Below, piece after piece: positions 46,779 through 55,149 of a stretch of 64,000 bases of DNA. Positions within the stretch are counted from its first letter, which is position 1, and every line of letters begins with the position of its first letter. The notes under the pieces are model-generated. The model was not told the origin of the DNA and ran no database searches. It saw only the letters and a program-made list of their open reading frames with translations. Made by a program: the position numbers and the translations under genes. Source of the stretch: Candidatus Melainabacteria bacterium (lineage in GTDB: Bacteria; Cyanobacteriota; Vampirovibrionia; Obscuribacterales; Obscuribacteraceae); contig JACRFZ010000043.1 of the NCBI GenBank assembly GCA_016212515.1, positions 1-64,000 of the forward strand, read 5' to 3'.

Positions 46779-49346
46779 ATGAAAGCTGTGATCATGGCCG
46801 GTGGTTCCGGCACGAGGCTCAGACCGCTTACCTGTAACCTGCCCAAGCCCATGGTGCCTGTGGCCGGCAAACCCATGGCTGAACACATCGTCAACCTCTT
46901 GAAAGAGCACGGCTTTGACGATATCGTTTTCACCCTGCACTATTTGCCTGATGCCATTCGCGATCACTTCGGCGACGGCTCGGAATTCGGCGTCAAAATA
47001 AGTTATTCCGTAGAAGAAGGCAAACCGCTGGGCACCGCCGGTTGTGTCAAAGCCATTCAAGATCACCTTGATTCAACTTTTATCGTTATTTCCGGTGACA
47101 GTCTCACCGATATGGATCTCGGCAAGGCTCTGGCTTTTCACAAAGAGAAAAAATCCAAGGCCACACTAATTTTGAAGCGGGTGGAAAACCCCCTCGATTA
47201 TGGTGTGGTTATTACCGACAACGAAGGCCGCATTCAGCGCTTCGTCGAAAAACCGGGCGCCTCAGAGATTTTCTCTGACACCGTCAATACCGGCACTTAT
47301 ATTCTCGAGCCGGAAATGATGCTTTATGTGGTAATGGGCCGGGAGCAAGACTTCTCCAATGATCTTTTCCCGCTCTTGCTTCTGCGCAATGAGCCCATGT
47401 ACGGTTATGTGGCCGACGGCTACTGGTGCGACATCGGTAACCTGGCTGTATACAGACAAGCGCACCGGGATGTGCTCGACGGTCTGGTCAACATCAAAAT
47501 GGACTTGCCCCAGATCGAGCCCGGCATTTTTGTTGGTCACGGCACCCAAATTGATTCTTCCGTGATTTTGGAAGCGCCCGTCATGATCGGGAAGAACTGT
47601 CGCATCGGCAGAGAGACCGTGATTTCGCAATATACGACCATTGGCGATAATGTGGTCATTCAAGAGAAAGCCTCTCTCAAGCAGCCGGTCATCTGGTCCA
47701 ACTCTTATATCGGTAACAATGCCCAGTTGAGAGCTTGCGTAGTTTGCAACAATGCCACCATCCATAATTCCGCCGAACTGTTGGAAGGGGCGATCATCGG
47801 CAACAATTCGGTGGTCGGACAGGAAGCTCGCATCAGCCCTGATGTTCGCATCTGGCCTGACAAGAACATCGACAGCGGAGCGAAAGTTCTCACCTCCGTC
47901 ATTTGGGGCACCCGTGCGCCCCGCACCTTATTTGGTGCCCATGGCGTGCGCGGTCTGGCTAATGTGGATATCACACCCGAATTTGCCGTTAATCTTGCCG
48001 CCGCCTATGGTGCCACCCTCAAGGGCGGTCCGGTGCTGGTCAGCCGGGACTACTGGAAGGTTTCTCAGATGATCAGCCGGGCCATGGTCTCCGGATTGGT
48101 CTCGGTGGGCATCGAGGTGCAGAACCTGGAGTCTATGTCTCTGCCTATTTCCCGCTACTATGTCAAGACTCAGCGAGCTGCCGGTCTTGTGCATGTGCGG
48201 GTATCGCAACGAGAGATAGACAAAGTCACCATCGAATTCTTCGACAGCCAGGGTGTGGCCATCACCAAATCGATGGAACGCAAGATCGAAACCACTTTCT
48301 TCAAAGAAGACTTTCCTCGTTGCGCCCCTTCCGATGTGGGCACAATTTCCTTCCCCAGCCGCGTGCGCGAGTATTATGCCGATGAGTTTCTCAACCATGT
48401 GAAGGGGCAGGTTTTCGAAGAGGACAAAGTGCCCTTCTGTATCGTGCCCGGTTCCAATTACACACGTAAAACCAAGGTGGGAGGACTGTCCACCCATGCT
48501 CCCAAGGTAGTGATCGACTATGCCATGGCCGAGACCGGTGTGCTTTTGCCCGATTTGCTCGGGCAATTGGGCATCGAGACCGTGGTACTCAACTCTTCCA
48601 TTCGAAATTCGCCGCCCCGGCAGGAAGAACGCATTACCATGCGCAAGCAGTTAGCCGATGTGGTTAAGGCTCTGGGCGCCGATCTAGGTGTGCAAATCGG
48701 ACGAAACGGCGAGCAGATGACCCTGGTGGATGAAACCGGTCAGATTATTCGAGGCGAGCTGCTTCTGGCTACCGTTGCCGACATCATGTTGAGGGACAAG
48801 CCGGGACGTTCCATCGTGGTGCCGGTGAACGCCAGTTCCGTGGTGGAGCGCATTGCGGCCCGGAACGGCTGCAAGGTGGTTCGCTGCAAAGCTTCCGAGA
48901 CCGAGATCGGCAGCACCACTGCTCGTCTGGAGGAGGCGGTTCTGGGTGGAAGCGCCAACGGCTGCTTTATCTTCCCTGAGTTTCAGAACGGTTACGATGC
49001 CATGTTCGCCGTAGGACAGGTTTTGGAACACCTGACTTATCAGGGGCGCACCTTGCAGCAAGCCATAAATGAACTGCCTCCGCTCTACTACCAGGTAGAC
49101 TCGGTTCATTGCCCCTGGGAGCGCAAGGGTCGTGTCATGCGCCTGCTGGTTGAGAAGCATCAGGACCGTCCCATGGAGCTTTTGGACGGCGTCAAGATTC
49201 AGACCCGTCCCGACCACTGGATTCTCGTCTTGCCTGATGCGGTAGAGCCTCTTGTGCATGTTTACGCCGACGGCGCCGATTTGCAAAACACTTCCGCCGA
49301 TTTGAATGAGTACACTCAACTGGTTCGATACCTGCAAAAAGCCTGA
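46779..49346 (+). CDS. mannose-1-phosphate guanylyltransferase fused to degenerate phosphomannomutase
   Basis: An 855-residue fusion. Residues 1-235: nucleotidyltransferase, starting MKAVIMAGGSGTRLRPLT with PKPMVPV, which makes GDP-sugar. Residues 245-375: left-handed beta-helix with hexapeptide-like repeats (IGKNCRIGRETVI, IGNNSVVG). From about 385: phosphohexomutase fold, beginning FGAHGVRG. In this last part none of the catalytic signatures survives. I find no TASHNP phosphoserine loop (the position reads VHVRVSQRE), no DGDxDR metal loop (the position reads VQIGRNGEQM before LVDETG), and no GExSGH. The domain is probably structural or regulatory. Related fusions occur in cyanobacteria and actinobacteria. 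Confidence 0.88.
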   Translation: MKAVIMAGGSGTRLRPLTCNLPKPMVPVAGKPMAEHIVNLLKEHGFDDIVFTLHYLPDAIRDHFGDGSEFGVKISYSVEEGKPLGTAGCVKAIQDHLDSTFIVISGDSLTDMDLGKALAFHKEKKSKATLILKRVENPLDYGVVITDNEGRIQRFVEKPGASEIFSDTVNTGTYILEPEMMLYVVMGREQDFSNDLFPLLLLRNEPMYGYVADGYWCDIGNLAVYRQAHRDVLDGLVNIKMDLPQIEPGIFVGHGTQIDSSVILEAPVMIGKNCRIGRETVISQYTTIGDNVVIQEKASLKQPVIWSNSYIGNNAQLRACVVCNNATIHNSAELLEGAIIGNNSVVGQEARISPDVRIWPDKNIDSGAKVLTSVIWGTRAPRTLFGAHGVRGLANVDITPEFAVNLAAAYGATLKGGPVLVSRDYWKVSQMISRAMVSGLVSVGIEVQNLESMSLPISRYYVKTQRAAGLVHVRVSQREIDKVTIEFFDSQGVAITKSMERKIETTFFKEDFPRCAPSDVGTISFPSRVREYYADEFLNHVKGQVFEEDKVPFCIVPGSNYTRKTKVGGLSTHAPKVVIDYAMAETGVLLPDLLGQLGIETVVLNSSIRNSPPRQEERITMRKQLADVVKALGADLGVQIGRNGEQMTLVDETGQIIRGELLLATVADIMLRDKPGRSIVVPVNASSVVERIAARNGCKVVRCKASETEIGSTTARLEEAVLGGSANGCFIFPEFQNGYDAMFAVGQVLEHLTYQGRTLQQAINELPPLYYQVDSVHCPWERKGRVMRLLVEKHQDRPMELLDGVKIQTRPDHWILVLPDAVEPLVHVYADGADLQNTSADLNEYTQLVRYLQKA

Positions 49347-49507
49347 TTTTCAGATGCAGGTCTTGATATGCTTCAGAATTAATTTATTCACTGAAGTTGA
49401 GGGGCTGAGTAAGGCGATATAGTCGTTTCATAAGGGGCCGATCTGGGCATACCCAATTAGGTTGTGTAGCTTGGGCACGATTTGGCGGGCAAGGGAGAAC
49501 TGAGACT

Positions 49508-50320
49508 ATGTTCGGAAAGAACGACGGTAGGCACCCTCAGCAGGGGAAGTCTTCCAGTAAAGAGGTGCGCAAGTTCCTCGACGGTAATCCCGGCAAACCT
49601 GCCCAGCAGCCCCTGCCGAATCGGGCCGTTGATCGGTCCATGTTCGGAAACGGCGCTCCCGTGCCTGGTCAGGCTGCCGATTGGTCCATGGCCGTTTCCG
49701 AGCAGATTCTGGTCTATCACGAGTCTGAACCGGTGGAACCGGGCGTAGACTGGATGAGCCAGCTCAAACAAGACTCTCTGCAATTTCTTGCCGATCAGCG
49801 CGGCGTGCATCTACAGGAAGTCTACCGTGAGTCTATTTACAAGTCTGGCATAGCCATTCTCGTAGACAAGATTTACGGGCTTTTGCAGCGCTACATGTTT
49901 GAATTCAACCAGGTTGCCAATGGTACCGAGTTGCATGTCTCCGGTTCCATTTCCGGCGACGTCACCGAGGTGACCAAGTACAACCGTTTCAGAGAAGCGG
50001 AAGAAACAAAAACATATTTCCGGGCTCGCTTTTCTACCCGGCTTTGCTCCCTGGTGGTTCGTGGTTGTGATGACAAGGTGGAATGCTTCCTGGTTCCTAC
50101 CAGTAAAGTGATGGCTCTAAGCCGCACCGAAAATGATTATCAGCCCATTGCTACCATTCAGGTGAAGATTACCGAACAAGGCATGATGTGGCGTATGCAA
50201 GATGCCAATCCGCCCATTGAAACTCTCGATCAGCTCTGCATGTGGCTTTTCTCCGCCATGATTCAAGAGACAAAAAACTATGCCCGTCTGGGCGGTGAGG
50301 AAGCTGCCGGCGCCGTTTAG
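49508..50320 (+). CDS. hypothetical protein, 270 aa
   Basis: Soluble protein with a basic, Pro/Gly-rich N-terminus (residues 1-70) and a folded part (75-255) containing two Cys (RLCSLVVRGCDD) and a beta-rich core. No signal, membrane segment or family recognised. It lies after the guanylyltransferase and 292 bp before the WG-repeat gene. Function unknown. Confidence 0.6.
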   Translation: MFGKNDGRHPQQGKSSSKEVRKFLDGNPGKPAQQPLPNRAVDRSMFGNGAPVPGQAADWSMAVSEQILVYHESEPVEPGVDWMSQLKQDSLQFLADQRGVHLQEVYRESIYKSGIAILVDKIYGLLQRYMFEFNQVANGTELHVSGSISGDVTEVTKYNRFREAEETKTYFRARFSTRLCSLVVRGCDDKVECFLVPTSKVMALSRTENDYQPIATIQVKITEQGMMWRMQDANPPIETLDQLCMWLFSAMIQETKNYARLGGEEAAGAV

Positions 50321-50612
50321 CGCACAGGCTTGCTGGTAGGTTGTCGATTTTGCTGCTGGGTTGTTACATAGCAGTATTTTCGTTTGCGGCTTTAAACCAG
50401 GCCCAGAGCACATTTATCTGCAGCAATACGGACAATTCTCTTGCACCAATCGGTGAGTCTTACAAATCGCCCGTCTTTGCCGAATTTTGCCAAAAATATT
50501 TGTCTATCATGATTTAATAATTGTATGCTTTTGCGCCAGAGGTGGAATAAATGGCACAGAGGCCGATTGGTTCTTCTAGAATCCTCACCGGACATAGAGG
50601 TGTTTCAGAAAT

Positions 50613-52163
50613 ATGGGTGCTATTAATCCCGAAATGCTGCGGGAATTACTCGATGAGTTTACTGAGAAAGAAGCGGTAACTCGGGAAGAAATAAACGTTA
50701 TCACGCAGCAGATTGGCGAGCTCGAGAAGCGTATCGAGACCAACCAGGGGAAGCTTGAATCGCTGGTGAAGGACAAGGAAAAAGTCCTGGCCATGAAAGA
50801 ACGCTATCTAAGCGGGAATTGGCCCAAGGTATTCAAGACCGATAATGGCGATGGGGCTCCCGGGAAGGAAGAGAGCGGACCGGCCGTCAGCGCCGCCGCC
50901 GCCCAGGACAAAGAACCGGCCGTGGCCGCCGAGGCTGCTCCGGCTGCTCCTGCTCCAGCTGCTCCTGCTCCAGCTCCTGCCGGTGCGGAAGAGAGCACCG
51001 GACCTGCAATCTCTGCGCCGCAGACCGCTGCCCCTGTTGTTTCCGCCGTGACCAGCCCGCCTTCGCCTAGCGCTTCCAGTACCGCACTACCGGCGGTGAG
51101 TGCCGAAGAGGCAACGCCCGAGCCGGCTATTTCAGCGCCTGTTGCCTCTCCTGTGCCGGTGTCGGTCTCGCCCGCGGACGAAGCGGCTTCGGCCCCCGCT
51201 CTGCCTTCCGATGATCCGATTTTGAGTTCTATGAGTGCGCCGCAAACCACAAGCAATTTCTCCTTTGAGAGCGTGGCCGGCAGTACCCAGGTAGAGAGCA
51301 CCGCCAGTAGTGGCGGTGTGGAAGATTCCGGTTTCTCCTGGACATCGACGGCTTCCGCTCCCGCCGAAGGGCAGCCCGCCGCATCTGAGACACCGGCTGT
51401 CATACCCTGGGGTGAACCGGCTACCACTGCTCCCAACAGTTCCAATCCCCTGGCCGATGCCTGGGGGGCTCCATCCAGCCCGCCTACTTCCGCCTGGGGT
51501 GAGTCCGCCTGGTCGGAGCCTGCCCCGCAGGCCTCCGCCGCTCCTGCTCCTGCACCTGCACCTGCGCCTGTACCTGCACCTGCGCCTGTACCTGCACCGG
51601 CACCTGCCGCTGATAGCGCTGCCTCCGCCTGGGGACAGGGCGTATGGGGCGAACCCAATGCCAACCCTGCGGCACAAGCATCCACGCCTGCCAGCGCCTG
51701 GGGTGACCCTTCCCCGGCTGCCGCACCTGCACCCAGTGCTCCGCCACAGGCTCCTTCTCCCTGGGGGGCCCCGGTGGAAAATAAGAGTGCGGAAGCCAGT
51801 GCTTGGGGTCAACCGACCAGCCCGCCGGCTTCTCAGACTGAAACAGGCGGATGGGGGCAACCTGCTCCCCAGGCTCCGTCTGCCTGGGGTGAACCCAATG
51901 CTAACCCTGCGGCTGCGGCGCAACCCCCGGCCGGTGACGCCGCAGCCGATGCTGGCGAAGAAGATAGACGTTCCTCTCTGGCCAGTGCGGCCGGAGGTGC
52001 TCTTATCTCGCCTGTGAGAGGACGCCGCAAGAAAGAGGCGCCGGCCTTCGACTGGGGTCAGTCCGACAGCACGGATAATGCCGGCGGCGCTGCTGCCGGT
52101 AGCGACGAAGACGAAAATGTCAAAAAATTAGGGGATACCCTGCGGGGCCTCTTCAATAAATAG
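50613..52163 (+). CDS. coiled-coil protein with Pro/Ala-rich region and Trp-Gly repeats
   Basis: Residues 1-70 form a coiled coil (EFTEKEAVTREEINVITQ and on). The remaining 440 residues are a disordered Pro/Ala/Ser-rich region with Ala-Pro and Val-Pro runs (near 311-333) and eleven Trp-Gly pairs spaced about 10-30 residues apart, usually as SAWGEP, AWGQP or AWGDP. The last 20 residues look helical (LGDTLRGLFNK). No membrane segment or catalytic motif. The N-terminus may oligomerise the protein, with WG peptides as docking sites for an unknown partner; this is inference. A short upstream ORF overlaps the start (see findings). Confidence 0.75.
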   Translation: MGAINPEMLRELLDEFTEKEAVTREEINVITQQIGELEKRIETNQGKLESLVKDKEKVLAMKERYLSGNWPKVFKTDNGDGAPGKEESGPAVSAAAAQDKEPAVAAEAAPAAPAPAAPAPAPAGAEESTGPAISAPQTAAPVVSAVTSPPSPSASSTALPAVSAEEATPEPAISAPVASPVPVSVSPADEAASAPALPSDDPILSSMSAPQTTSNFSFESVAGSTQVESTASSGGVEDSGFSWTSTASAPAEGQPAASETPAVIPWGEPATTAPNSSNPLADAWGAPSSPPTSAWGESAWSEPAPQASAAPAPAPAPAPVPAPAPVPAPAPAADSAASAWGQGVWGEPNANPAAQASTPASAWGDPSPAAAPAPSAPPQAPSPWGAPVENKSAEASAWGQPTSPPASQTETGGWGQPAPQAPSAWGEPNANPAAAAQPPAGDAAADAGEEDRRSSLASAAGGALISPVRGRRKKEAPAFDWGQSDSTDNAGGAAAGSDEDENVKKLGDTLRGLFNK

Positions 52164-52325
52164 AATCTCAAACAGTCGTATAGAGGCTGCTTGGGGCTGG
52201 CATTGATAAGATGCCCGTCATATAGTGGCGCCGCTCCTTTGTTACCATATGTTGCCGAAGGCCTCCATCGCGGGGGTCCGCATCAGATTGCTGTGACCAC
52301 TCATTTCCTGGGAGATACTATTGCC

Positions 52326-52538
52326 ATGAAACAAATTTGCTCCATGATGGCCGGAGTAGTCGTAGAGTTGCTCGTCAAGCCGGGCGACTCCGTAGAGGAC
52401 GGAATGGATGTTGCCATTCTCGAGTCTATGAAAATGCAATTGCCGGTGGCCTCCACCGAGACGGGTAAAGTCGAAGAAATCAAGGTGACCAGTGGCGACT
52501 TCGTTAACGAAGGCGACCTGCTCATGATTCTTTCCTAG
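52326..52538 (+). CDS. biotin/lipoyl carrier protein (BCCP-like, 70 aa)
   Basis: A single biotinyl domain, the size of the free carrier in Bacillus YngHB. The biotin acceptor is Lys36 in ESMKMQLP. The N-terminal MAGVVVELLVKPGD and the C-terminal VTSGDFVNEGDLLMIL complete the half-barrels. It carries a carboxyl group for an acyl-CoA carboxylase. The next two genes are HMG-CoA lyase and enoyl-CoA hydratase, so methylcrotonyl-CoA carboxylase of leucine breakdown is the likely complex, though its catalytic subunits are not here. GGGAG lies about 12 bases upstream of the ATG. Confidence 0.88.
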   Translation: MKQICSMMAGVVVELLVKPGDSVEDGMDVAILESMKMQLPVASTETGKVEEIKVTSGDFVNEGDLLMILS

Positions 52539-52570
52539 CCCGAGTTGACCGTCTTTACAGAGGTGAAGCT

Positions 52571-53497
52571 GTGTTTGAACGCTTGCCAGGTGAAATAACA
52601 GTTTTTGAAGTCGGTCCCCGGGACGGTCTTCAGAATGAAGCCGGCCAGGTTGAAACGGCAGACAAAGTGGCTTTGATTGAAGCCCTGGCTAAGAGCGGGC
52701 TCAAGCATATCGAGATCACTTCCTTCGTTTCTCCTAAGTGGATACCGCAACTGGCCGACGGTCTTGCCGTGGCCAGGCAGTTGCAACTGCCGGCCGATGT
52801 GCAGACTTCCGCTCTGGTGCCTAACTTGAAGGGCTATGAAGGGGCATGCGCTGCCGGACTCAAGCAAATCAACCTTTTCCTCTCCGCCTCTGAATCCCAC
52901 AGCAAGAAAAACATCAATAAATCCGTGGCGGAAGCTCTGTCCACAATGAAGGAAGTGGCGGCGGCAGCCCTTGCCGACGGCAAGCGCATTCGCTGTTATG
53001 TTTCCACGGTCTTTGCCTGTCCATACGAAGGTCCGGTCAAGCCGGAACAGGTAGTTATGGTGGTGGAAGGACTTCTGAAGATAGGTGTGCATGAGATTTC
53101 CCTGGGCGATACGATTGGTGCCGCCAATCCCCGCCAGGTGAAGGAAGTGCTCGACCGTCTCAGTGGTGTGGTGCCGCTTCCTCAATTGGCTTTGCACTTT
53201 CATGACACCCGCGGCACCGCTCTCGCCAATGTCGTTGCTGGTATCGAATCTGGTGTCACCATCTTTGACAGCAGTCTGGGCGGTTTGGGTGGCTGCCCTT
53301 ATGCACCTGGCGCTTCAGGTAACCTGGCCACGGAAGATCTGGTCTACATGCTGGAAGGCATGGGTGTCAAGACCGGCGTCGATTTAGAGCGCCTGGTGGA
53401 TGCCGGTGCCTTGGCTGAGAAGATTTTGGGCAAGAAACTGCCCGGGCGATATTTGCAGGCGGCTCTTGCTACCAGGGCAAAAGCTTGCGCCGGTTGA
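52571..53497 (+). CDS. hydroxymethylglutaryl-CoA lyase
   Basis: A TIM-barrel lyase that splits HMG-CoA into acetyl-CoA and acetoacetate, the last step of leucine breakdown. Landmarks: VGPRDGLQNEAG with catalytic Asp near the N-terminus, the metal-binding HFHDTRG, and the Cys loop GLGGCPYAPGASGN. 308 residues, typical. Starts at GTG with GAGG upstream. It lies 32 bp after the biotin carrier gene. Homologous to Bacillus YngG. Confidence 0.93.
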   Translation: MFERLPGEITVFEVGPRDGLQNEAGQVETADKVALIEALAKSGLKHIEITSFVSPKWIPQLADGLAVARQLQLPADVQTSALVPNLKGYEGACAAGLKQINLFLSASESHSKKNINKSVAEALSTMKEVAAAALADGKRIRCYVSTVFACPYEGPVKPEQVVMVVEGLLKIGVHEISLGDTIGAANPRQVKEVLDRLSGVVPLPQLALHFHDTRGTALANVVAGIESGVTIFDSSLGGLGGCPYAPGASGNLATEDLVYMLEGMGVKTGVDLERLVDAGALAEKILGKKLPGRYLQAALATRAKACAG

Positions 53498-53526
53498 GCT
53501 GTAGCAATTTCATAGAGGAAGTAAAC

Positions 53527-54408
53527 GTGACCGTAGCTGTGGAGAAAACGAACTTGGCTGAAACTGAAAAGCTTGAACAAGTGCTGGTTGTTGAAAAAGT
53601 CGGTGCCGTAGCCTGGCTTAAACTCAACCGTCCCAAGGTCATGAATTGTTTGAACCGGGCTCTTTTGCAGGAACTTTTAACGGCCCTCGACAGCCTGGCC
53701 CAGGACCGGGATGTGCGAGTGATTGCCATAATCGGCTCGGGACTGAAGTCCTTCTGCGCCGGGGCCGACCTGGCCGAGCGCAAAGGCATGACTCAGGGCG
53801 AGACCCTCGACTACCTGACTTTGATTCAAAAGACCATGCGGACCATCGAGAAGCAACCGCAACCGGTTATAGCCGCCATAAACGGCTCCGCCTGGGGCGG
53901 CGGCTTTGAGCTGGCGCTGGCTTGCGACCTGCGGGTGATGGTTGATTCCGCTCAATTGCGGCTGACGGAAGTACGCCTGGGCATCATTCCAGGGGCCGGC
54001 GGCACCCAGCGCTTACCGCGCCTGGTGGGCAAGTCTAAAGCGAAGGAACTAATTCTCGGGGCTACTCCCGTGGGTGCCGCTGATGGGTTGAGCCTGGGCT
54101 TGATCCATAAGGTTGTTACCGTGGAGCCCTCCTATCTGGCTTCCGAGGAAGGCAAGAAAGTCGCCGATGGCGGTTACCTGGGGCCTCTCATGGAGACCGT
54201 CTCCACCTGGGCTAATGAAATTGCACAGGCGGCACCACTTTCCCTGCGCGCCGCCAAATTTGCCATAGATGAAGGCTACGACCGCGATCTGGAAGCTGGG
54301 CTGGCTCTTGAAACGAAAGCTTATTTGACTCTTTTGAATTCCAAGGATAGGCTTGAGGGACTGGCAGCTTTCGCTGAGAAGCGGCAGCCCGTCTACAAGG
54401 GCGAGTAG
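53527..54408 (+). CDS. enoyl-CoA hydratase/isomerase family (methylglutaconyl-CoA hydratase candidate)
   Basis: Crotonase-fold protein of 293 residues. Oxyanion-hole segments CAGADLAERKGM and AINGSAWGGGFELALACD, and the catalytic loop LGIIPGAGGTQRLPRLVG, are all intact. In this context it may hydrate methylglutaconyl-CoA, as Bacillus YngF does, but general fatty-acid hydration is also possible. The GTG at 53527 has GAGGAAG upstream; a frame from 53485 would overlap the lyase stop and is less likely. Confidence 0.9.
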   Translation: MTVAVEKTNLAETEKLEQVLVVEKVGAVAWLKLNRPKVMNCLNRALLQELLTALDSLAQDRDVRVIAIIGSGLKSFCAGADLAERKGMTQGETLDYLTLIQKTMRTIEKQPQPVIAAINGSAWGGGFELALACDLRVMVDSAQLRLTEVRLGIIPGAGGTQRLPRLVGKSKAKELILGATPVGAADGLSLGLIHKVVTVEPSYLASEEGKKVADGGYLGPLMETVSTWANEIAQAAPLSLRAAKFAIDEGYDRDLEAGLALETKAYLTLLNSKDRLEGLAAFAEKRQPVYKGE

Positions 54409-54429
54409 TTAGATTAAGGCGAACTGATT

Positions 54430-55110
54430 TTGTTCAATGACAGAGACGAGCTGAAGAAGCATCCCATGATGGTGGATACTCCCACCAGAGAAGCTTTGCC
54501 GCTTTCTTTGACGGCGCTCATTCTCTGTGGCGGTCGCTCCTCCCGTATGGGTCGTCCCAAGGCGTTTCTGCCTTACGGCGGCACGACCATGATCAATCAT
54601 ATTCTTACCAATATCAAAGACCTTTTCGCCGAGACCTTCCTGGTCTCGAACGAGCCGGAATCTTATGAAGATTTCGAGGTGGACGTGGTCAAAGACATCT
54701 TGCCTTATCGCGGTCCGCTGGGAGGAATTCTCTCAGGGTTATTGGTATCTCAGTACAGCCATGCTTTTGTCATCGCTTGCGACATGCCCCTGGTGAATGC
54801 CCGGCTGGTGCGAGAACTCTGCGCCCGGCGCCATGACCACGATGTGGTGGTCGCCGCCCACGAAGAAGGTCTGGAGCCTTTGCTTGGCGTCTATTCCAAG
54901 AACTGCATCAAGCCTCTGGAGGAATCCCTCTTTAACGGCGACCTCTCCTTGAAAGACTTCCTCTCCGCCCTCGATTCTTCCACCTTCGACATCGAAGCGG
55001 GGGAGGGCGGCACCGGCTTACCCAGTTATTTCAACGTCAACACGCCCCAGGATTATTCACGGCTTGTAACAGGCGGCTCGGTGCTGGAGCTTAACGTAGG
55101 CGGAGACTGA
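54430..55110 (+). CDS. mobA: molybdenum cofactor guanylyltransferase
   Basis: Transfers GMP to molybdopterin to make the bis-MGD form of the cofactor. The N-terminal nucleotide loop is clear (LILCGGRSSRMGRPKAFLPY), with DILPYRGPLGGILSGL and the acidic ACDMPLV for metal binding. 226 residues counted from TTG 54430; ATG 54466 is an alternative. No other moa/moe gene lies in the window. Confidence 0.9.
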   Translation: MFNDRDELKKHPMMVDTPTREALPLSLTALILCGGRSSRMGRPKAFLPYGGTTMINHILTNIKDLFAETFLVSNEPESYEDFEVDVVKDILPYRGPLGGILSGLLVSQYSHAFVIACDMPLVNARLVRELCARRHDHDVVVAAHEEGLEPLLGVYSKNCIKPLEESLFNGDLSLKDFLSALDSSTFDIEAGEGGTGLPSYFNVNTPQDYSRLVTGGSVLELNVGGD

Positions 55111-55149
55111 AAAAGTTGGGTATATCCTTATAGGGTAAGAGGGGAACAG

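Noticed and set aside
49397-49423. TTGAGG/TATAGT as promoter of the 270-residue gene
   Set aside because: Spacer of 15 bp and a weak -35; not strong enough to list.
51540-51610. Repetitive CCTGCACC-type units looking like a short tandem array
   Set aside because: They encode Ala-Pro/Val-Pro repeats in frame in the WG protein, have no spacers, and are not CRISPR.
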